The notes beneath the pieces were generated by a model. The model searched no databases. It was not told where the DNA came from and saw only the letters and a list, made by a program, of their open reading frames with translations. A stretch of DNA of 64,000 nt from JAKVAV01 sp047632755 (lineage in GTDB: Bacteria; Bacteroidota; Bacteroidia; Flavobacteriales_D; Cryomorphaceae), in assembly GCA_047632755.1 (NCBI GenBank), contig JBLIDT010000001.1, forward strand, positions 1 through 64,000, written 5' to 3'. Below, in pieces: positions 43,867 through 54,079 of the stretch (positions are counted from its first letter, which is position 1; each line of letters begins with the position of its first letter). Position numbers and translations under genes: made by a program.

Positions 43867-46800
43867 TTAAATCTTTTGGAGAGCAATTTTAGTTGAGATG
43901 TTTCCATCGACTTCAACCCGTATAGCGTCATCGCCCTCTAGTTCAGAAACAAGGTCTAATGACCCCGCCAGCGTTTCGGCGCAAATATAATCCAAATTAT
44001 TCTCAATGGCTTGCTCGATCTCGCTTGTACGCTCAATACGCAGATTGATTCTATCGGTTACCTCGAGACCTGAATCCTTGCGCAGATTCTGTATTCGATT
44101 GACAAATTCACGAGCTATTCCCTCCTCCTTTAGCGCCGTAGATAGGGTGATATCTAATGCAACTGTGATATTTCCATCTGCAGCTACAAGCCACCCCGGA
44201 ATATCCTTTGCCGTAATCGAAACATCGTCTGTTGTGATCTCTACCTCTTGATCATTTAACAAAAGTTTTATATTCCCGTTACGCTCAAGCTCGGCTATCT
44301 GATCGGGGGTGAATCCGTTGATTTGAGCTGCAAGCGTTTTCATCTCCTTGCCAAATTTCGGACCGAGCTTTTTAAAGTCCGGCTTAATTTCCTTCACTAG
44401 AACATCTGCAGCATCGTGAAGGTATTCGAGTTCCTTCACATTGACCTCGCTCAAAATAATGCTTTCTACATCGTGAAGCTGACGCTCAAAGGTAGAGTCG
44501 ATAATAGGAACCATAATCTTTTGCAATGGTTGACGAACCTTGAGTTTTACAGACTTTCGAAGAGACTGAACGAGGCTAGTCATGCGCTTGGCAATGTCCA
44601 TGCGCTGTTCCAAATCTCGATCAATTGCCGACGCATCAGCTGCTGGGAAATCAGCTAAGTGAACCGATTCAACTGATTGGCGAGTCGTTGCGTTATTTAA
44701 ATCGGTGTAAAGTCGATCCATAAAAAATGGAGCGATAGGGGCTGCTAAAACGGCCACCTTTTCCAGGCAGGTAAAGAGTGTTTGGTAAGCGGCCAACTTA
44801 TCTTGACCGTAATCTCCTTTCCAGAAACGGCGGCGACAAAGACGCACGTACCAATTGCTCAGCTCGTCGGTGACGAAGTTTTGCACCAATCGACCTGCTT
44901 TTGTAGGCTCGTAATCGGCATAAGCCAAGTCGACTTCTGTGATAAGCGTGTTGAGTCGGCTAAGCACCCAGCGATCTATCTCAGGGCGATCTGCCACTGG
45001 AACCTCATCTTCTGAATAGTCGAAGTCATCGACATTCGCGTAAAGCGCAAAGAAGGCGTAGGTATTGTAAAGTGTGCCGAAGAACTTGCGTTGAACTTCT
45101 TGGAGACCGCTGAGGTCAAATCGAAGATTGTCCCAGGGCTGTGCATTGGTAATCATATACCAACGGGTAGCATCAGGACCATACTCATCCAGTGTTTTAA
45201 AAGGATCAACCGCATTGCCTAAGCGCTTGCTCATTTTCACCCCGTTTTTATCGAGGACCAATCCGTTTGATACCACATTCTTGAAAGCTACCGAGTCGAA
45301 ACACATAGTCGCGATAGCGTGAAGGGTAAAAAACCACCCTCTGGTTTGATCGACTCCCTCGCAGATGAAATCCGCTGGATATGTCTCTCCTTGATCAATT
45401 TTTTCTTTGTTCTCAAACGGATAATGCCACTGAGCATAGGGCATACTTCCCGAATCGAACCAAACGTCAATGAGGTCTTTTTCGCGCGTCATTGGTTCGC
45501 CTTTAGAGGAAACGAGCACTATTTTATCGACGTGGTTTTTGTGAAGGTCAAAGGTGTCGTAATTCTCTTTGGACATATTGCCTGGAACGAATTCTCCGAG
45601 CGGATTTTCCTTCATGACACCCGCTTCGACGGCTTTCTCACATTCAGATCTCAATTCTTCGGCACTCCCGATACACTTGGCCTCAGTACCCTCTTCGGTT
45701 CGCCAGATGGGGATTGGTATCCCCCAAAAACGAGAACGCGAAAGGTTCCAATCGTTTAGGTTTTCCAACCAGTTTCCGAAGCGACCTGTACCAGTAGACT
45801 CGGGTTTCCAGTTGATCGTTTTATTCAAAGCTATCATTCGATCCTTTGCCGCTGTGCTGCGGATGAACCAAGAATCGAGTGGGTAATAGAGAACAGGCTT
45901 ATCGGTTCGCCAGCAATGGGGATAGCTGTGAACATACTTTTCTATTTTGAAAGCTTTTCCTTCCTCTTTGAGCTTGATGCCAATGAGCACATCGACAGAT
46001 TTGTCAGGAGCTTCATCGTAGTATTCATTCTTCACATACTTACCCCCGAGTTCGGGGCCCATCGCTGCAACGAACTTTCCTTGAAGGTCGACCAAAGGAA
46101 CTGGATTTCCTTGCCCATCGGCGATGAGCATAGGAGGAATGCCCGCTTTCTTGGCAACTTCGGCATCATCGGCACCAAAAGTCGGAGCGATGTGAACGAC
46201 ACCTGTACCGTCTTCTATCGTAACGAAAGACCCAGGAATGACTCTAAAGGCCTTCTCGGGGTTTTCCATTGGAAGAGCATAAGGCAAAAGCTGCTCATAT
46301 TCCAAATCAGTCAAATCAGAACCTTTAACACTTCCGATTACTCGAAAAGGGATGTTCTTGCCGTCTTTGGCGTAAGCCTGCATCTCTTCAGCAGACTCCA
46401 CTTCGCTGTAAGGCGCTGAAAAAACTTTCCCAAGCAATTCTTTGGCCATTACTACCCCCATAGGCTCGTGGGTGTAGCGATTAAAAGACTCTACAATTGC
46501 ATAGACGAACTTCGGGTTTACCGCAAGTGCCGTGTTAGAAGGAAGCGTCCAAGGAGTAGTCGTCCAAGCTACCATATGGTAGGTCAAATCTTTAATCCCC
46601 GAAGTCTCCTTCATTAAATTCTGGCCTGCCTCTTTCAATTTGAAAAGCGCCGTGGCCGATGTATCAGTGACATCTTGATAAGAACCAGGCATGTTCAACT
46701 CATGCGAACTCAAACCCGTACCCGCAGCAGGCGAATAAGGTTGAATAGTATAACCTTTGTAGATTAAATTTTTCTCGTAAAGATTCTTGAGGAGCCACCA

Positions 46801-47280
46801 CACCGACTCCATGTACTTGTTTTCGTAGGTGACGTAAGGATCTTCCATATCCACCCAATAGCCCATTTTTAGGGTGAGATCGTTCCAGACATCGGTGTAT
46901 TTCATCACCGCCTTGCGGCAGGCATCGTTGTATTCCTCAACAGAAATTTTCTTTCCAATATCTTCTTTGGTAATGCCCAACTCCTTTTCTACTCCCAGCT
47001 CAACAGGCAGACCATGGGTATCCCATCCAGCTTTTCGGTCAACTCGAAATCCTTTGTTGGTTTTGTAGCGGCAAAAAATGTCCTTAATGGATCTGCCCAT
47101 CACATGGTGAATTCCAGGCATTCCATTCGCCGAAGGAGGACCCTCGTAAAATACGTAAGGCTTATTGGCTGGTCGAGATTCTACACTCTTTCTGAATGTG
47201 TCATTCTGTTCCCACTCCTTCAGAATGTCTTTGGCTAAATCGGGAAGATTCAGCCCTTTGTACTCAGGATATTTCGGCAT
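43867..47280 (-). CDS. ileS: Isoleucyl-tRNA synthetase
   Basis: A 1137-residue class Ia synthetase charging tRNA-Ile. The HIGH-equivalent is in PPSANGMPGIHHVMGR (about residues 49-62), and the KMSKR loop is in NGVKMSKRLGNAVDP. The WTTTPWTLPSNTALAV editing-domain segment is present. The C-terminus is an anticodon-binding domain with a long extension, as in the eukaryote-like IleS type. The start is ATG 47280 (MPKYPEYKGLNL); a longer frame to 47322 is not conserved. It heads the ileS-dksA-lspA operon. Confidence 0.97.
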   Translation of the reverse strand: MPKYPEYKGLNLPDLAKDILKEWEQNDTFRKSVESRPANKPYVFYEGPPSANGMPGIHHVMGRSIKDIFCRYKTNKGFRVDRKAGWDTHGLPVELGVEKELGITKEDIGKKISVEEYNDACRKAVMKYTDVWNDLTLKMGYWVDMEDPYVTYENKYMESVWWLLKNLYEKNLIYKGYTIQPYSPAAGTGLSSHELNMPGSYQDVTDTSATALFKLKEAGQNLMKETSGIKDLTYHMVAWTTTPWTLPSNTALAVNPKFVYAIVESFNRYTHEPMGVVMAKELLGKVFSAPYSEVESAEEMQAYAKDGKNIPFRVIGSVKGSDLTDLEYEQLLPYALPMENPEKAFRVIPGSFVTIEDGTGVVHIAPTFGADDAEVAKKAGIPPMLIADGQGNPVPLVDLQGKFVAAMGPELGGKYVKNEYYDEAPDKSVDVLIGIKLKEEGKAFKIEKYVHSYPHCWRTDKPVLYYPLDSWFIRSTAAKDRMIALNKTINWKPESTGTGRFGNWLENLNDWNLSRSRFWGIPIPIWRTEEGTEAKCIGSAEELRSECEKAVEAGVMKENPLGEFVPGNMSKENYDTFDLHKNHVDKIVLVSSKGEPMTREKDLIDVWFDSGSMPYAQWHYPFENKEKIDQGETYPADFICEGVDQTRGWFFTLHAIATMCFDSVAFKNVVSNGLVLDKNGVKMSKRLGNAVDPFKTLDEYGPDATRWYMITNAQPWDNLRFDLSGLQEVQRKFFGTLYNTYAFFALYANVDDFDYSEDEVPVADRPEIDRWVLSRLNTLITEVDLAYADYEPTKAGRLVQNFVTDELSNWYVRLCRRRFWKGDYGQDKLAAYQTLFTCLEKVAVLAAPIAPFFMDRLYTDLNNATTRQSVESVHLADFPAADASAIDRDLEQRMDIAKRMTSLVQSLRKSVKLKVRQPLQKIMVPIIDSTFERQLHDVESIILSEVNVKELEYLHDAADVLVKEIKPDFKKLGPKFGKEMKTLAAQINGFTPDQIAELERNGNIKLLLNDQEVEITTDDVSITAKDIPGWLVAADGNITVALDITLSTALKEEGIAREFVNRIQNLRKDSGLEVTDRINLRIERTSEIEQAIENNLDYICAETLAGSLDLVSELEGDDAIRVEVDGNISTKIALQKI

Positions 47281-47512
47281 CTCAGGGCGATTTTTGAGAA
47301 GCGCGAAGATACGAATTTTCAAAGGGGAGCGATTCAGATATAATTCGTTGTTATTTAGATAATTGAGTGCATATTTATAAGGTGTAAAAAGGAATTTATC
47401 AAGAGTAATAGCCCAATTATTGGGGGCAGAAAATCATATAATAATTACAGGTATTTATATCTGTGAGAATTGCCCGTTTCGCACTATAAGTCTTTCAACT
47501 TCTTCTACAAAA

Positions 47513-47538
47513 GGTTAATAGGTTAATAGGTTAATAGG
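47513..47538 (+). repeat. 8-bp tandem repeat (GGTTAATA)3 in a promoter region
   Basis: Three perfect copies of GGTTAATA (47513-47520, 47521-47528, 47529-47536) plus GG end 8 bases before a consensus -7 box. The 305-base spacer 47281-47585 otherwise holds no ORF or RNA that I can support. Copy-number change would alter promoter spacing, the hallmark of a phase-variable promoter. Confidence 0.85.
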
Positions 47539-47546
47539 AATCACTG

Positions 47547-47554
47547 TACTTTTG
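47547..47554 (+). promoter_or_regulatory. -7 promoter element TACTTTTG for the first sulfatase
   Basis: TACTTTTG matches TAnnTTTG exactly, 31 bases before ATG 47586. The -33 region would fall in the tandem repeat. Confidence 0.5.
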
Positions 47555-47585
47555 ATCCATCTTTACTGTAAAGGTTATAGAAGTA

Positions 47586-50519
47586 ATGAATATTATCAAG
47601 TCAATCCTTTCACTTTCTTTGTGTGTAATCTCGACCTCATTTGTCCATTCTCAATCGGACAGTCCACCGAATATCCTTTTAATCTTTTGTGACGATCTTA
47701 ATCTTTCAGGGTTGGGGTCTGATTATAACAGTGACATCGTCACTCCCGTGCTTGACAGCTTGGTGAACGAAGGTATCGTATTCACCAATGCTTATGCAAA
47801 TGCTACTATTTGCGGACCTTCGCGAGCAAGTGTTTTCACGGGGATTCATCCAATACGAAGTGGCCACTACGGCTACCAAATGGGCTTTAATAGCTGGCAA
47901 GACAACCCTGTATTGGGGGGGGCGTCAACTCTTTTTAATCATTTCAAAGAGAACGGATACGACGTATTTGGAACGGGTAAAATTTTTCATGGAACTCGCA
48001 CTCCTTTGGCTGATTTCACGCATATCAATGAAGGTCCAGATCAGGGACCTTGGCCCTACCAAAGGCGCTCACACTCCTTGCTGCCTGAAAGCTTCAATTC
48101 TAAAAAAATATCATTTTCTCCTTTAGAAGATATTCCAAGTTTTCCTGAATACACTGGCTGGACTTACAGAGACGGTAGCCCCTTCTATTTTGGATCATCC
48201 CATGATCGAGATTTAATGGGAGACGAATTAAGTGTTGAATACTGTGACTCCCTTTTCCTAGCAGCAAGTATGCAAGATGATAACCCCTTCTTTCTCACGA
48301 TAGGGTTATTTAATCCCCACGAGCCTTTTCATGTGCCGCAAGAATACTTTGATCTTTACAATCTAGATTCACTCTCTCTCGAAGGAATAATTCCTTCTTG
48401 TGATTTGGAAGTGATCGCAGAGCATTCTAACAGGTGGAACTTCAAGGATAATTATGATACGTTTGATGAACTGCTAGACCAAAGTGAGTCTGCCGACAGC
48501 CTATATTGGCTCAAAGAATACATCCGAGGATACTATGCTTCAGTTTCTTTTATCGATCATCAAATTGGTAAAGTTATCAATTCGCTAAAAGAAAATCAAC
48601 TAGACGAAAATACTATTATTGTGATTTCCAGTGATCACGGGTTTCACTTAGGGAGGAGATGTTCGGTACGTAAAACCACGTTGAATTCAGAAGCGTCACG
48701 AATACCCCTCATCATCCTAGGCCCTAATTTCGAAAGTCAGATAATTGAAACTCCTGCATCGCTCATAGACTTATATCCAACTTTCTGCGAATGGGGAGGT
48801 ATTTCCCCACCAGAAGATCAGTTGGATGGAAAGTCATTGCTACCCATAATCAGTGGTTCTGAAGACAATGTGGCCATAATTTCCGTTGCTGGAATGGAAA
48901 ATCTAGCTGTAAACCAGCCTGGAACGGCAACACGTCAGCATCATTCTGTGGTACTCAACCAATTCAAGCTCAATTTGCACAGCAGCGGTGAATATCAATT
49001 GTTCGAGACAGCAAGCGATCCTTTTGAAGTCGAGGATTTAAGCAAAGGTCCAGGTTACGCATCTTTTGTTCTTCAAGGATTGGCTAATTTATCAAGTCTC
49101 ATTGCAGATAATAAACCTCTAGCAAATCAATGGGAAAAGATGTTTTATGGAAACTTTTCGGACGGTTTGGAAGCGTGGCTCTTTAATGATGCATGCGAGT
49201 TCGGAAGTTTCTTTGAGGCGGACGAGTTTTTACAAAATCACATCCGAATCACACCAAACGGCAATACTGCCGTCCTCCGTAATAAAAGTGTGCTCTTCTC
49301 CGATACGGGAACACATCACCTCAATATGAATGTCTTAATTAGTGGTGATTCCGTTTCTATCTTCCAAAAAGTCGAACAAAACGAGTCACTCCTTTTGTCG
49401 AATAATACCACTCTCGCCATAGGGTGGCATTCCCTCTCTTTGCCTTTTACAACAAATGCCACCGACTTACAAAAACAGTGCACCTATGAGTTAAATGCTG
49501 CTGGTCTTGGCCAGGCTTATATCAGAGGAGTTTCGATTTCGGAAGAAAACACGCTATCCAATCTTATGAGTGTTTGCGAAGCAGCAATTGATATGCCTTC
49601 AAACACTTCTCAAGTTACAACTGACAGCATTCCCTTTGAATTTGCAAGCATTCCACTCATCAACCCAGGTTCCAATTTACTTTTCCCACGATCCGTCCTC
49701 AAGTTTACTCCAGCTGATAGCGCAGGTTTTATCGTGATAAGAGGGGCGGAAGGAACCAATCCAAGCATTGGTGTTTTTACTTCATGCAGCCCTGGTTTAG
49801 ATCCACTATTCCACTCAGACGCTAGGTCAGATGGAGTTGAAAAATTATTGTTACCCAACCTGACTCCTGGCTTAACTCATTATGCGCTAATCGAACAAAA
49901 AGCTTTGGGAGTAAATCAAGGGAGTAAATTTCGCGCAGCCTATTTTGACATCCCGAGAGCACAAATTGACGCGTTCGCTTTAACTGGTGAAAATTGGGAA
50001 TTGACACTTTCGCTGGTGGATTTTTATAGTTTTGAACCTGCAGAGATTGAAGTCATTGTAACTGGTTTTAATGGTTATTCGACACAAATTAATCTGACAT
50101 TCAGTGAAGAAGGTATTTATTCTGGTCCAATTCCAGGATTCGACATTCCAGCATCGGGTACTATTCGTGTCGCCTATAGATCCCAAAGACACAATGTCCT
50201 TCCGTTCAGCGAGCCCTATAATTTTACATTCTCTACTGAAAGCACCCCTGCCCAAAATCTTGTCCTTCTAAACAATCAACTGTCATCAAGCACAGCTTAT
50301 TTGTCTGTCGTCACACCAGAAGCCCAAACTAATTCTGTATGGAAAATCTCAATGTATGATTTGATGGGTAAAAAAGTTTATCAACGTTCCTATTTCCCGT
50401 CAGAAGGGGAGATAAATCAAATTCCTGTCAATTTAAACCAACTCACAAATAGTATTTACGTTTTTAAGCTTGCTATTTCGGAACAGTTTTGGACTTCACT
50501 CGTACTCTTGGTCGAATAG
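47586..50519 (+). CDS. T9SS-secreted sulfatase (iduronate-2-sulfatase-like)
   Basis: A 977-residue secreted sulfatase. After a signal peptide (to about residue 23), NILLIFCDDLN gives the metal-binding Asp pair (36-37). The formylglycine signature is CGPSRASVFTG with Cys76 and Arg80. VISSDHGFHLG and the PLIILGPN region are typical of the IDS-like sulfatase subfamily. Residues beyond about 500 are beta-rich, and the C-terminus (ISMYDLMGKKVYQRSYF ... NSIYVFKLAI) is a T9SS type A sorting domain. It probably acts on a sulfated glycan outside the cell. It is followed by a paralogue. No maturase gene is near. Confidence 0.9.
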   Translation: MNIIKSILSLSLCVISTSFVHSQSDSPPNILLIFCDDLNLSGLGSDYNSDIVTPVLDSLVNEGIVFTNAYANATICGPSRASVFTGIHPIRSGHYGYQMGFNSWQDNPVLGGASTLFNHFKENGYDVFGTGKIFHGTRTPLADFTHINEGPDQGPWPYQRRSHSLLPESFNSKKISFSPLEDIPSFPEYTGWTYRDGSPFYFGSSHDRDLMGDELSVEYCDSLFLAASMQDDNPFFLTIGLFNPHEPFHVPQEYFDLYNLDSLSLEGIIPSCDLEVIAEHSNRWNFKDNYDTFDELLDQSESADSLYWLKEYIRGYYASVSFIDHQIGKVINSLKENQLDENTIIVISSDHGFHLGRRCSVRKTTLNSEASRIPLIILGPNFESQIIETPASLIDLYPTFCEWGGISPPEDQLDGKSLLPIISGSEDNVAIISVAGMENLAVNQPGTATRQHHSVVLNQFKLNLHSSGEYQLFETASDPFEVEDLSKGPGYASFVLQGLANLSSLIADNKPLANQWEKMFYGNFSDGLEAWLFNDACEFGSFFEADEFLQNHIRITPNGNTAVLRNKSVLFSDTGTHHLNMNVLISGDSVSIFQKVEQNESLLLSNNTTLAIGWHSLSLPFTTNATDLQKQCTYELNAAGLGQAYIRGVSISEENTLSNLMSVCEAAIDMPSNTSQVTTDSIPFEFASIPLINPGSNLLFPRSVLKFTPADSAGFIVIRGAEGTNPSIGVFTSCSPGLDPLFHSDARSDGVEKLLLPNLTPGLTHYALIEQKALGVNQGSKFRAAYFDIPRAQIDAFALTGENWELTLSLVDFYSFEPAEIEVIVTGFNGYSTQINLTFSEEGIYSGPIPGFDIPASGTIRVAYRSQRHNVLPFSEPYNFTFSTESTPAQNLVLLNNQLSSSTAYLSVVTPEAQTNSVWKISMYDLMGKKVYQRSYFPSEGEINQIPVNLNQLTNSIYVFKLAISEQFWTSLVLLVE

Positions 50520-50686
50520 CTTGCAAATTCACGAATTATGGTAAAAGGTTGTATGTGATTGGATTACTCACTAAGCGCTCATCTTCCTATTTTGAATCCA
50601 AAAATTATGAATTTCTTACTAAATATCTGAATGACATTTTTGGCTTTCAAAAAATAGTGACCTAACTTGCATTCTAACTACGCTTC

Positions 50687-53608
50687 ATGAAAAGATTCCT
50701 AACCACTTTCTTCATAGGTTTGACAGCCTTGACTTTTGGTCAAGATCCAAGTCAAAAAAATATCGTTTTTATAGTTTGTGATGATTTGAATCGGTCTGGA
50801 CTAGGCTCTATATACAACACAGAGATTCTTGCTCCTCATATTGACTCACTGGTTAATGCTGGAGTAGCATTTACGAATGCTCACTCCAATGCACCCTTGT
50901 GCGGACCTTCTAGAGCAAGTCTATTTAGCGGAGTCGCTCCCACTACCAGTGGGCACTATGGATATAAAATGGGGCAAAATGATTGGAGGATGAATCCTGT
51001 GCTTCAAAATTCCACATCGGTCTTCAGACATTTTAAAGAAAACGGCTACCACAGTTACGCAGTAGGGAAATTATACCATAAAAAAAGGAGAATAGATTCT
51101 GACTTTACAGAATACGATGAAAGATCAAAAAGAGGGCCCTATGCATATGGAAATCAAACGCATACCGACCTTCCAATAGAATTTAACACTACGGGGATGA
51201 CGTTTGCTGCACTAGAAAACATTCCTTCAACGCCAGAGTATACAGGATGGGTTAATAGGGATGGCTCACCTTTCTTAGTAGAAAGTTCGGAGGTGAGGGA
51301 TTTACTCGGAGATGAGCACAGTGTAGAATATGCGAAAGAAATTTTTGCCAATTCACAAACCAGTGAAAATCCATTTTTTCTGACATTAGGGTTTAGGCTG
51401 CCACATCATCCTATGCACATACCTCAAAGCTTTTTCGATTTATACAACATAGATGACTTAAGTCTCGATCATCTGAACGATTCGATTATTAACTCTGTGG
51501 CAGTATTAAATAATCGGTATAACTCAGGAAGCAATAGTGAAAACTACCGCCTGCTGATGGAGTTGGTTCCAGAAGGAGAAAGCGATCCCAATTACTGGAT
51601 TAAGCGTTACGTGCAAGCTTATTATGCTTCCATTTCATTTTTGGACGAAATGATAGGTCAGGTTTGTGATGCGCTAAGGGAAAACGGACTCGAAGGTGAA
51701 ACTTACATCGTATTGACAAGTGATCATGGATACCATTTAGGATCCAAAAATATGATGGCGAAAACAACTTTGTGGAATGATGCTTCTGGTGTACCAATTA
51801 TCATTTCTGGCCCAAATATTTCTAGTCAAATCGTAACACAACCCGTCTCTTTAATTGATGTTTATCCCACCTTGATAGACCTAGCAGATCTCCCGAATCC
51901 CGAAAGTCACGAGCTGGACGGGGTTTCGCTGTTAAGTGTTGTACAGCCTGGCAGTGAAAACTCCACTTTGATTTCTGTTGCTTCCAATCAATTTTTAGAT
52001 GTAGACGTTCCAGGAGTTGACATCAATCAACATCATGCTCTGGTCATAGGTGACTATAAATACGCACTGTATTCTAGTGGGGAGGATGAACTGTATAATA
52101 TTGTGATGGACGAACATGAGGTTTTAGATCTTTCCCTTCATGAAGATTTCCAAGATATCCGTAAACATCTGTTCCAGGAATTGCGCACTCGGATTGGCAA
52201 CACAAAAACACCTCAGGAAAAGTTCAATAGGCTGTATTATGGTGATTTTGAGCAAGACTTGAATGGCTGGAGTCCATCGGTTGAAACTACCCAGTTCAAC
52301 CTAACAGTGGCAGACGCTTTTTTCGAAACTCAACACCTAACCATAAGACAACCATCCAATATAAGCTTAGAAAACAGCAATATTGACATAGATTCAGCTG
52401 GGCTTTACACGTTGAAGCTTTCAGGGTATCTAGATGGCATAGAAGCCGAACTAGAATGTTTACTCACGATCGGATCAGAGAACATTATCGACACTGTTAT
52501 AACAATGGTACAGGGGCCACAGATTCATAAAATCGAATGGCAGCTCTATGAAACACCACATACTTTAGGGAATCAAAAACTCGCTATTCGTTTGCTCTCC
52601 GGAAATGATTTGCATATTGATGATATCCAAGTTATTGATGAAACATCTTTTTTAGAATCTATCTCCAATTGCACCGCCTCTTCTGAGATCAGCATTGATC
52701 TTGGTCTTGCTCAAATCCCAGCTCAGGATTTTTCCGAAGCGATCTTCGAAAAAAACACAACCTGCAATGGAATTGGTATTCCAGCGCGCAGCTACTGGGG
52801 ATCCTTCGCGCCTAGCTCCAGTACGGGATTATTATTTGCTCTGACTTCGACTGGCATTAATCCAACAATGGAGGTCTTTGAAAACTGCACTGCCTCCAGC
52901 ATACGTTGTGGTTCCTTTTCTGGCAGACGTGCCTTATTGCTTCTTGATGAGCTTGACACAACAACCACCTATATTTCAAGAGTAACATCTACTCAAATGG
53001 CCAGCGAACCCATGGGTTTAAAAATAGGGTTTCTCAATATTTACCCTGCAGAAGTAATTCCTTCAAGTTCCGACCTCACCCCATCTTCTAACCTAGAAGT
53101 TAGCTCATTTTCTCTACTCAATCTAAGCACTGATAGCGTTCATTTTGAGTTTTCTAGTTCAGGTCTGACATATCCTTATACTCTGTCCTATAGTGCCGCT
53201 AACGAATACGAAATGGATCTGTTTCCTGGGCTTCCATTCGGAACTTACATAGTAAAGGTCTCTCATCAATTGGAAACACCACGGATTAAGATGCCATTTG
53301 GTGAAGATGTTCAAGTGACTTTCGCACCAGATGCTTCTTTTTTGAGAGCTTTTCAAAATCGTTCAGCTACTGTCTTTCCAAACCCGATAAGAAGTGGCGA
53401 AACACTTTCCCTTAATATTTCAGAAGAATCTAATTTATACTCGGTGACCATCCGTGATATGTCTGGAAGAGTTATTCACATTGCTCTTATTAAGAATCAA
53501 CCACAAATTTTATTCAACATAGGTAACGAATGGTCATCAGGAATGTACATTGTAGAACTTTCGGATGTTAACGGTGATCTAGAGAGTCTTTTGGTTCGAG
53601 TGCTGTAA
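50687..53608 (+). CDS. T9SS-secreted sulfatase (paralogue of preceding)
   Basis: A 973-residue sulfatase with the same layout as its upstream neighbour. The signal peptide ends TFGQ, IVFIVCDDLN carries the metal Asp residues, CGPSRASLFSG has formylglycine Cys72, and LTSDHGYHLG is conserved. The C-terminal T9SS type A signal is clear (VFPNPIRSGETL, YSVTIRDMSGRVIH, SGMYIVELSD). A 167-base spacer separates the two genes, with no terminator that I recognise, so they may be partly co-transcribed. Tandem paralogy suggests action on two linkages or positions of the same glycan. The substrate is unproven. Confidence 0.9.
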   Translation: MKRFLTTFFIGLTALTFGQDPSQKNIVFIVCDDLNRSGLGSIYNTEILAPHIDSLVNAGVAFTNAHSNAPLCGPSRASLFSGVAPTTSGHYGYKMGQNDWRMNPVLQNSTSVFRHFKENGYHSYAVGKLYHKKRRIDSDFTEYDERSKRGPYAYGNQTHTDLPIEFNTTGMTFAALENIPSTPEYTGWVNRDGSPFLVESSEVRDLLGDEHSVEYAKEIFANSQTSENPFFLTLGFRLPHHPMHIPQSFFDLYNIDDLSLDHLNDSIINSVAVLNNRYNSGSNSENYRLLMELVPEGESDPNYWIKRYVQAYYASISFLDEMIGQVCDALRENGLEGETYIVLTSDHGYHLGSKNMMAKTTLWNDASGVPIIISGPNISSQIVTQPVSLIDVYPTLIDLADLPNPESHELDGVSLLSVVQPGSENSTLISVASNQFLDVDVPGVDINQHHALVIGDYKYALYSSGEDELYNIVMDEHEVLDLSLHEDFQDIRKHLFQELRTRIGNTKTPQEKFNRLYYGDFEQDLNGWSPSVETTQFNLTVADAFFETQHLTIRQPSNISLENSNIDIDSAGLYTLKLSGYLDGIEAELECLLTIGSENIIDTVITMVQGPQIHKIEWQLYETPHTLGNQKLAIRLLSGNDLHIDDIQVIDETSFLESISNCTASSEISIDLGLAQIPAQDFSEAIFEKNTTCNGIGIPARSYWGSFAPSSSTGLLFALTSTGINPTMEVFENCTASSIRCGSFSGRRALLLLDELDTTTTYISRVTSTQMASEPMGLKIGFLNIYPAEVIPSSSDLTPSSNLEVSSFSLLNLSTDSVHFEFSSSGLTYPYTLSYSAANEYEMDLFPGLPFGTYIVKVSHQLETPRIKMPFGEDVQVTFAPDASFLRAFQNRSATVFPNPIRSGETLSLNISEESNLYSVTIRDMSGRVIHIALIKNQPQILFNIGNEWSSGMYIVELSDVNGDLESLLVRVL

Positions 53609-53677
53609 GTGAAATCAGTGTTTCACTCAAAACCTTAGTTCATCCTTCATGTTAATACTGTCAAAGACGCAGTACTT

Positions 53678-54079
53678 ATGTTAGTCAGTGATCGTGATTC
53701 CAGAATTCTAAAAATCAGGCCAGAAGTTCACGCTTCAGATTCAGAATTGGATCTACCAGAAAGGGTAGGCAATTTTCAAACTATTGTGCTTAGGCCAATT
53801 TTGAAATTTCAGAACAGCATCATCTTAGCTCAGTTTAAGCAGTACTTAATAAAATTTAAGCCTGCCTTCAACGCTTACAATGGGCAAGTCCAAAAAAACT
53901 ACATTCAAGATGTGCTGAAGAGCGATGCACGTATTAAAAACTCCCTCATTGCTTCGGTCGTTAGTATTATGACTCTCGAAGAGTATGCATATTATTGTGA
54001 GAACAAAAATGAATGCAACAAACGCATTGTCACACTTGTGGTAAAGCGGCTGCAAGACCAGCTCGAAATGCTTTTCTAA
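53678..54079 (+). CDS. Conserved small hypothetical protein
   Basis: A 133-residue protein. Its central and C-terminal part (LRPILKFQNSIILAQFKQYLIKF, then SLIASVVSIMTLEEYAYYCENKNECNKRIVTLVVKRLQDQL) resembles a short helical protein found in many Bacteroidetes whose function I do not know. The first 30 residues look less conserved, so the true start may be later. It has no signal peptide. It follows the sulfatase by 69 bases, and its stop overlaps the convergent photolyase-like gene's stop by 4 bases. Confidence 0.65.
   Translation: MLVSDRDSRILKIRPEVHASDSELDLPERVGNFQTIVLRPILKFQNSIILAQFKQYLIKFKPAFNAYNGQVQKNYIQDVLKSDARIKNSLIASVVSIMTLEEYAYYCENKNECNKRIVTLVVKRLQDQLEMLF

Noticed and set aside
45916..46419. 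Plus-strand 167-codon open frame
   Set aside because: Antisense to ileS; no recognisable domain.
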